Under the pieces are notes generated by a model. The model had not been told where the DNA came from and did no database searches. It worked only from the letters and a program-made list of their open reading frames with translations. Position numbers and translations under genes: made by a program. This document shows, piece by piece, positions 57,308-64,000 of a stretch of 64,000 nt of DNA (positions are counted from its first letter, which is position 1; the number at the start of each line of letters is the position of its first letter). The stretch is from Caenorhabditis elegans (Eukaryota > Nematoda > Chromadorea > Rhabditida > Rhabditidae). The stretch covers positions 1,364,001 to 1,428,000 of the forward strand of contig NC_003283.11 in the NCBI RefSeq assembly GCF_000002985.6. Reading direction: 5' to 3'.

Positions 57308-57627
57308 CTTAAAGGTGGAGTAGCGCCTGTGGCGATTTTGTCTAAATACACTTATAATGATCCAAAACAACTAAATATCATAATAAAACATCTCACAAAA
57401 TTTTTGATTTTTCATACTTTCTAGTCGAAGTTTTGACAAATTGACAATATTTTGAAAAATATGAACTTTTGAGGAAATCCGAAGCAATTTCGCTTGTTCC
57501 GACCCCTACAATGTTTTCATACAAATAATGAGCATAAAATTAAAGTAAAAAAATATGTAGAAAAAAAAATGTTTTTTTGGTTGACTTCCAAAATTATCAC
57601 ATTCCCCACTGGCGCTACTCCACGTTT
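57308..57627. mobile_element. AAGGTGGAGTAGCG foldback copy
   Basis: The ends CTTAAAGGTGGAGTAGCGCC and GGCGCTACTCCACGTTTGA are complementary. It has an AT-rich interior and belongs to the same family as 2589-2930. Confidence 0.75.
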
Positions 57628-59111
57628 GATGAACAGTAATTAAATGTGGAGCAGAGTCAATTTTTTTTTGGGTTGAATGAGATAAAATAGACCTTGATGA
57701 CCAAATATAACTGTTTGAAAATTTTTTTAAAGTTTTTTTTTATTTTTTAATGATATTTTTCAATTTTGCAAAAATCAAAAACGGCCGAATTAAAAAAAAC
57801 TTAAATTTGAATTCCCGCATAATTGAGTGAAGCCATTTTTTTTTACATTTTCGCTTTTCTGGCTAAACTTGCCCGTTTTCAAATTTAATTCTGTCGTTTC
57901 TTTTTTTTTGCAAAATTGTAAAAATCATATGAATTTAGAAACTGCGCTTATTCGTGAGCTTATCAAAATGTTACCTTGAATCGTTTTATTGACGAAATAA
58001 GCTTGTCAACAGGTATGCTAAAATCAAATGTAAACTTTTCAATTAAAGAACTGGAAAATTGAATTTATATATATATATGAATGATATCAATCAAGAATAA
58101 CAAATAACCGTCTTTTGTATATAGGTCTTTTCAGGGCACTAAAAAGAAAAAATGTTAGACAAATCTCCAAAAAAAAACAAATTGATTTTCAAAAAAGTTA
58201 CCAAAAAAAAAGTGCAAGTCTAGAGAAAAATTTGCATGCCTAAAGTTCACAAAACTTCAACTCTTCTAGCAAGAAAACTGATAGCCGGAACCAATAAAAC
58301 ACATCCTCATGTCTTTATTGTGCACGGTTGGCTCGCCACCATTTTCTCCTCAAAATAGGTGGAGCGAGGCAGTGAGATGCATAAATGAACAACATTCCAT
58401 GGCTCTTCATCAGGCCTTTTTCTTCACTCGCGTACGTACCTGTGTCTCAGAATTCTATGCGCTCTCTGCTCACAACAATCGAATTTGTGCGTGTGTGTGT
58501 CTTTGGTGAAGACATTGTGTGTCCGTCCTTTGGAGGACCCATCATCTTCATCACCTTCCCCAGTTTTTTTTCTCTTTTTCCTTTTTTCCCGTAGACCAAA
58601 ATTTGGATGAGCAAAAATCTGGACAAAATTTGCGCTCATTGGTTTTGTTTTCTGGTTTTTTCCAATTTTTCTAACATTTTTTAATTGATATTTAAAAAAT
58701 ACTGGAGATGACTATATCAAAAAAATTTCCAATCAGCCACGGCTCCGCATTAATTTTTTTTACAAATTTAAAAACAATTCAAAAAAAATTGTTGTAAAAC
58801 TATTTCATTAGAAACTCTATATCATTTTTTTTTTGATTAATAAATATTAATTACAAAAACAACAATAATTTACTACATTTTAAATAGGTAAGTCGGTTTT
58901 GAAAGGGTGGTGTCGGGGGGAAGCGATGTTTCAGAATTACATGTTCGGAAAAAAGCCGGTCTAATTCCTTTTCACGGGAACGATTATCAGCTTTTTAAGA
59001 AACAATCACAAATTTTGAAACCTTTTGGGGAAAAAAGAGAAGAGGGCAAAAATATGGCGAAACAATAGAATTTTGGTTTAAATCAATAGGAAAAAGTGAA
59101 AAGATATCGGT

Positions 59112-61665
59112 TTAGTATTGGTAGCAGATCTTGTATCCGCAGCTGGTCATACAACACGATGGCTGAGCCTGCAAATGAAAATATTAGTAATTTTGAGAGC
59201 AAAAATGGCAGAAAATGCCAAGAGATATTTGGAAGCATCGGAGCACATTCTAGCTTGAAGCAGTGCTTCGTGGCTTTTTTCATTTTTTTTTTCAGGGCCC
59301 CCCTTTTGAGCAGAGCTAGTATTGAAAAGTCCTAAAAGGTTGGAATTAGCCCCTTAGGCCTAAGCATAAGCCTCAACCTAAGCCTAAGCCTAAGCCTAAG
59401 CCTAAGCCTAAGACTATGCCTAAGACTAAACCTAAGCCTAAGCCTAAGTCTGAGCCTAAGCCTAAGCCTAAGCCTAAGCCTAAGCCTAAGCCTAATCCTA
59501 AGCCTAAGACTAAGCCTAAGCCCAAGCCTAATCCTAAGCCTAAGACTAAGTCTAATCCTAAGCCTAAGCCTAAGCTTAAGCTTAAGCCTAAACCTAAGCC
59601 TAAGCCTAAGCATAAGCCTAAGCCTAAGACTAAACCTAAGCCTAAGCCTAAGCCTAAGCCTAAGACGAAACCTAAGCCTAGGCCTATGCCTAAGCCTAAT
59701 CATAAGCCTCAACCTGAGCCTAAGACTAAACCTAAGCCTAAGCCTAAACATAAGCCTAAGCCTGACCCAAGTGAATTTAAGGTCACGGCAAAGTAGGCGT
59801 TGATACTGTGTGGCAAGCCTGTCTTGAGTAAAAAGGTTTTGCGCCCCCCTGTGGTAGTCCCCCTATTAGCTAATTCCCCAAATCACTCTTGTTTCCCGTG
59901 AAGCTTGACCTACCGTATTCTCACGCCCCAAACAATCCTTATCACTGTTGCAGGCATCAGCGTGAGCAAACAAGCAGTTCAATCCGGAGTTGGCGTCAGC
60001 TGGGCAGGCTGGAGTACCAGTGACTCCACTCTGTCCACAGGTTCCTTGGCAAGATGAAAGGGATTGGAAGTTGTTGGCATTTCCTCCACATCCACTGTAC
60101 ATGAACTGATTACAACGTCCCGAGGAAGCGTCATAGTAGAATCGGACAGCTGGAGCGGTACAGGATCCAACGGCTAGGGGAAGGGAGCAGATTGATGTGC
60201 CTGTAAACGTTAAATTCAGTTTTCAATAAGACAATTTTTCCATTCTTACTAGCAATTCCAACTGGGTCTCTACAAATTCTGGTGGCCGAGTTAGTGACCG
60301 GATTCGGCTCGACACAACATTTCTGGATTCCTGGACAGTTCGAGTCCATCCAGCATCCGATAGTGTTATCCTGGAAGACCGAGATACCAAGTGGACGAGG
60401 GCAAGAGCCCGACTTCGAGTTGATCTCCGACGCCGGGATTCCTGAAAACACATTCATCTCCTGTTTGCCGAGAGTGCGCGGTGCGCGCTCGAGCAACGCA
60501 AAAAGTGTCATAATCTGCGGGAGGCACCACCCGCCTGTTTGTTTGAAGCATGTTTTGTTGTGATCTTTCGCGCCCTCTTGTATTAGGCCAACTACACCCA
60601 TGCAACAAAAATAGCTTTTAAATTTTGAAATTTACGTCTCTTAATCAAAATTGATAATTACACGTGGTGCCAGGCTGTCCCATTACGGTTTGATCTACAA
60701 AAAATGCGGGAATTTTTCGCCTGTAAAAAAATGTGACGTCATCACGTTCTTAACAATGCGAAATCAGTTGAGAACTCTGCGTCTCTTCTCCCGCATTTTT
60801 TGTAGATCTACGTACGTAGAGCAAGCCGAAATGAGACTTTTTGACACCACGTGTACTTACAATTAGAATTTTAATTTTGAATATTTACATTTTATTTTTG
60901 ACTACGTAGAAATATTGTTAAATTTTTTTTTTTTTGATAAAACCGAATAATAACAAGATAAAAGCTGTCAAATTTTAAAAATGAGATGCAGAGCTAAAAG
61001 TTAAGTTCTCTAATAAAAATTTAATTATAAATATCATAAAATACACCAGCTCAGTCGGTAGTGGCCGCCGCTAGCAATCTGGAGGTCACGAGTTCAAGCC
61101 CGGCCTCACCCCTAAGATCACCCAGCATCTTTTGGAAATGACTGGATTATCAACCAAAGTCCCCGGCAAGGACGTGTCTTGAATTATAGCCGAGCACCAC
61201 GAAACCTGATGTCTGCTCATTATTTTTAAAAACAACCATCTTCAATTTTTAAAGTATCCCGACACAAAAAAAACATTCAAAAACTAACCAGCTGTCACAA
61301 TTTGACAACACTTGTTTCCATCAGACTGAATGCATACTTGGCCTGAGAGTGGGCATGTTTGAGCATCGGCTGTGCATTGAATAAGAGCGGCCGAGCTAAA
61401 TTCAAGACAATTGAAATTTGGGGAGCAAACCTCCAGACTTCCTACCTCGAGCAGAACCCAATTCTTGGTGCTGCGGTGGTGGGTGTTGGTGTCGTGAATT
61501 GGCGAGCGCATTCTGGATGCTCGTGGAGCTTACCGATATGTCTATAGTATTCGCAGATGTCAATGACACCGAACACACTGACAAATGTCTGAAATTTGAA
61601 CTAGAACCCTCAGGAACGACGGAAATGGGGATTACCAGCGATGTAAAGATAATGGTCCTAATCAT
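59112..61665 (-). CDS. Secreted Kunitz/WAP-type cysteine-rich protein
   Basis: Seven exons in phase: complement(61636..61665, 61534..61588, 61446..61512, 61289..61395, 60250..60441, 59914..60200, 59112..59168), 264 residues. A signal peptide ([20 protein letters not shown]) is followed by a Thr/Pro linker, a short lustrin-like Cys module ([17 protein letters not shown]), a partial WAP-like module ([15 protein letters not shown]), then a Kunitz domain with six cysteines ([38 protein letters not shown]). It ends in an eight-cysteine four-disulfide core ([24 protein letters not shown]) completed only by the last small exon. The Kunitz P1 position is Thr, so trypsin-like inhibition is not expected. 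Proposed role: extracellular protease inhibitor or matrix protein. Individual exon starts 1-3 are the least certain. Confidence 0.8.
59353..59764. repeat. Interstitial telomeric array in Kunitz/WAP gene intron
   Basis: About 68 hexamers, the longest array in the window, with GCCTAA on the plus strand. It lies in the last intron (59169-59913) of the Kunitz/WAP gene. The KPKPKP and LRLRLR ORFs are repeat translations. Confidence 0.95.
60660..60855. mobile_element. CGGGAA/CACGTG palindromic element in Kunitz/WAP intron
   Basis: A complete copy, ACACGTGGTGCCAGGCTGTC to TTTTTGACACCACGTGT, in the intron 60442-61288. Confidence 0.85.
61046..61230 (+). repeat. tRNA-like (SINE-type) sequence with A and B boxes
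   Basis: CAGCTCAGTCGGTAG (61047-61061) resembles a tRNA A box, and GGTCACGAGTTCAAGCCC (61084-61101) a B box, at normal tRNA spacing. There is no full cloverleaf or clear anticodon arm, and unique sequence continues for over 100 bp. This suggests a tRNA-derived SINE or a decayed Pol III gene, in an intron and opposite to the host gene. Confidence 0.5.
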
Positions 61666-61819
61666 AATGTTGCAATATTATCACAAATCGGAAGGGGGAT
61701 ATGAATGAAATGGAGGCGAATGAATGAGCTTGTTTGACCGGAGACAGCCGGGAGAGAGCTCTAGGGGGAGGGCGGCTAGGAAAGGCGGTTTTCCGCCGGC
61801 GCCACCTCCCGAAATGCTC

Positions 61820-61825
61820 TTTATA
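61820..61825 (-). promoter_or_regulatory. Possible TATA box of the Kunitz/WAP gene
   Basis: TATAAA on the minus strand about 155 bp upstream of the ATG at 61665, in a GC-richer stretch. A TGATAA GATA-type site lies at 61678-61683. Both are only suggestive. Confidence 0.3.
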
Positions 61826-61845
61826 ACCGTAAGCGAGACGATATA

Positions 61846-63706
61846 GCATTGTGGGAGCGGAGAGCCAGGAGAAGCACCGGAAGAACAGAGCATGTGTCCA
61901 ATTAGAGGATTAAGCGCTTCTTAGGTGTGGTAAGCAGGTTTTCGCAAATATTTGTTGGTGAAGTACTTTGGCAGATTTTGAGATGATTATCAGTGCAGCG
62001 ATGTAGTTTGGCATTGTTTATTCGACACTGATGGTCACTTCACGATACGGATCAACAGCTGTTCTTGTTTCTTGTTGATATACACAGAACGATTTTTTGG
62101 TTTTTATCGTTCATTCGAAGAAAATAGAATTAAAAAAAAACTATTTTTTACTTTTCACAGCCAGAGTAGGCTCCAGACGGTATTAAGTCTGGAACAGGGG
62201 TGTGCGGAAAATCTCAAAATATGCCGAGCACAGCAAATTCGGCAAATTCGGCCAATTTGCCGTGCTCAACAAACTCCGAAAAATTTGATACTTTTTAATG
62301 CTTTTTGAAACACCAAAACTGCTGAATTCTGAACAAAAGTCTGGTTTCCGAATAAGTTTCGTGTAGTATGTCTGCTTAAGCATCTAAATAACTCAATTTC
62401 GTGTCATTGTACTAAATTTCAGCGACAAAATCAATAGTATTGGTCAGAATTGTACGGTAAAATTTTTGATGTGTGCGGTTAATTTCGAAATTTGCCGAAC
62501 CCGGCAAACGGCAAATCCGGCAAATTTTCCGCACACTGGAACGTTTGGAACGTCGGAACATGGAACTTCTGGAAGGTCTGGAACGGGTATCTATTTCAGG
62601 TTCAGTGGGAGAATCTCTCTACGGAAGCATTTGCTATTCAATGACTCACTATTCTAACAATTTTCATTTTAAATTTCAGTACATCTGGAACAAGAGAAAT
62701 TATTTAAAAATTCGAAATTAACTTTTTCTGGCCACAGGTTTAAGATTGAAAAAAATGGTCACCAGGTCTGTTCGGCAAATTTGCCAACTTTGCTGTTCGC
62801 CGAGCTTGACAAATTTGCCAAATTTGCCGCACACATCACAAATTGACTAAAAAAATTTGACCGAATTTATTGCTTTTGTTCGAAAAATTCTAGTAAGATA
62901 ACTTGAGTTATTTCGAATTTTATACAGACCACACGGAACTTCTTGAAAAATCTGACGTGTTCTAAGAATTCAGTAATTTAGGTGCTCCAAAAAATGTAAA
63001 AAATAATGGCACTTTTCAGAGTTTGCACAGCACGGAAAATTTACCAAATTTGCCGAGTTTGCTGAGGTCTGCAAAAAAAACTTTTAAAATTTTTTTATGT
63101 ATTGTCAAAAAGTAAAAATTACTCAGTTTTTGCCACTCATAATTTTGGAAGTCGACCAAAAAACAAAATTTTTTTTAACGTTTTTCATACTGTTATTTTG
63201 TTTTAATTATTTGTGTTAAAACATTGTAAGGTCGGATCATAATAAGTGTACATTTTCTGACAAAATCGTCACTTGCGCCACTCCAACTTTAAAACGTGCA
63301 TCCCTTTACGTTCTTCACAAGCACTAACATTACGTCACTAGCGGTCAATGGCACACTCAACTTTGTGATTCCTCATGCAATCTCAGCACCACCGCACCTT
63401 TTTTCGTCACCCCCCTCGATCCAACTGTAAACTCGGCTTATTGTCCACTTCCGGAGAGCCTTTTTGCCGTGTGCGTCGATGTTTGCTTGCGTCGTCCTCT
63501 CCGAGACTTTCGCACAAATAGTCGGCCTGCTTGTTGGTGATGAATGGACGATTGGTCGGGGCAAGAAGTGTTTGTACAGGAAAAATGACAAGATAAATGA
63601 CAGGTGCTCAATTGGCGGGGAGAAATCGAGCATGAGCATTTGCCGAAGATTTGTAGCAAAAGTATATTTATTCGAAATCAATTAAATACATAAATTTATT
63701 GCATTT
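61846..63706. other. Intergenic region with degenerate repeats
   Basis: Holds short GCAAATTTGCCG-type repeat blocks (about 62215-62275, 62495-62545, 62770-62830 and 63035-63070), related to the CGGCAA family, and an AAGGTGGAGTAGCG-family fragment (63075-63295). No gene is recognised. Confidence 0.5.
63667..63700 (-). terminator. Poly(A) signals of the esterase-like gene
   Basis: Two AATAAA hexamers on the minus strand (63695-63700 and 63667-63672), 7 and 35 bp after the stop codon. The second is at a more usual distance. Confidence 0.6.
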
Positions 63707-63981
63707 TTACAGCTCGTCCTTGTTTGACGAATGCATGGCACTATTAGTTGGATCAATTAAATCAAATCCTTCTCGTTGGCGCAGTTCGTTCCAGAAAGCG
63801 AGAGGTTCTGAGAAGGAAATGCAATTAATTAAATTTTAAAATTTAAAACATTAATAGAAAATAAAACAAACCTTGGAAAAGACCATGCTCAATTGAGACC
63901 CCATCAGATCTGATATTCAAAAAGTTTACGTCGTCTGGATCGCTAACTGGTCTCCATTCTACATCTTCTATTTGGGGAACT
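63707..63981 (-). CDS. Carboxylesterase-like protein, C-terminal exons (partial)
   Basis: The last two exons of a gene that continues past the right edge: complement(63872..63981, 63707..63807). The joined C-terminus includes EDVEWRPVSDPDDVNF, LNIRSDGVSIEHGLFQ and AFWNELRQ, and ends in KDEL. The pattern LNIRSD...EHGLF...FW matches, from memory, the C-terminal end of nematode type-B carboxylesterases. The KDEL tail is an ER-retention signal, so the product should be an ER-lumenal hydrolase. The catalytic Ser/Glu/His region is outside the window. A poly(A) signal AATAAA lies at 63695-63700 and another at 63667-63672. Confidence 0.65.
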
Positions 63982-64000
63982 CTGAAAATGTATAGTTAAA

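Larger units (their letters stand above)
50834..59111. other. Intergenic region with repeats and weak candidates
   Basis: Contains CACGG elements (51447-51684 and 54660-54881), a telomeric array (52091-52410), CGGGAA elements (53243-53372 and 54408-54592), a G21 tract, an AAGGTGGAGTAGCG foldback (57308-57627) and two weak plus-strand ORF candidates near 55.1-55.6 kb. No other gene is seen. Confidence 0.5.

Noticed and set aside
59332..59796. Long Lys-Pro and Leu-Arg repeat ORFs
   Set aside because: Translations of the TTAGGC array on opposite strands, located in an intron with solid flanking exons.
61046..61118. Functional tRNA gene
   Set aside because: The A and B boxes are present, but no acceptor stem pairing, clear anticodon arm or T-run terminator at the right place was seen.

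Overview
The window is nematode nuclear DNA, almost certainly Caenorhabditis elegans or a very close relative. The evidence is A+T-rich DNA, short introns ending in TTTCAG, interstitial arrays of the nematode telomere hexamer TTAGGC, and dense families of short palindromic DNA transposons and CGGCAAATTGCC minisatellites typical of C. elegans autosome arms. Two adjacent genes match, from memory only, rga-4 (Y75B7AL.4) and snt-3 (Y75B7AL.3), which would place the window on the right arm of chromosome V.

All convincing genes are on the minus strand. Exons were assembled by hand from splice sites and phase continuity. From left to right: 1-9.5 kb is repeat-rich and gene-free; 9.6-20 kb is the RhoGAP gene rga-4 (8 phase-compatible coding exons plus an uncertain first exon; N-terminal RhoGAP domain and a long Ser/Pro-rich tail); 20-27.3 kb is repeats plus weak ORF candidates; 27.56-28.04 kb is a two-exon gene for a small secreted protein with an internal duplication; 29.37-48.5 kb is the synaptotagmin snt-3 (10 core exons from the membrane-anchor exon to the WHSL tail, plus upstream exon candidates at 48.4 and 50.8 kb); 50.8-59.1 kb is intergenic with two weak plus-strand candidates; 59.11-61.67 kb is a seven-exon gene for a secreted Kunitz/WAP-type cysteine-rich protein; 63.71-63.98 kb holds the last two exons of a carboxylesterase-like gene ending in KDEL, cut off by the window edge.

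The genes are functionally unrelated and too widely spaced for an operon. RGA-4 is known with RGA-3 as a negative regulator of RHO-1 in the embryonic cortex. SNT-3 is a vesicle-membrane calcium sensor. The small protein, the Kunitz/WAP protein and the esterase enter the secretory pathway.

The main interest is in the introns. The snt-3 introns hold a 1.39-kb Helitron-like element with about eight tandem 40-bp units of correctly phased heat-shock-element pentamers. Five interstitial telomeric arrays lie within 28 kb. One of them runs directly into the candidate snt-3 signal-peptide exon, so the only in-frame ATG of that exon lies inside telomeric repeat. The rga-4 introns are largely long inverted repeats that would form hairpin RNA, and one splice donor abuts a transposon.
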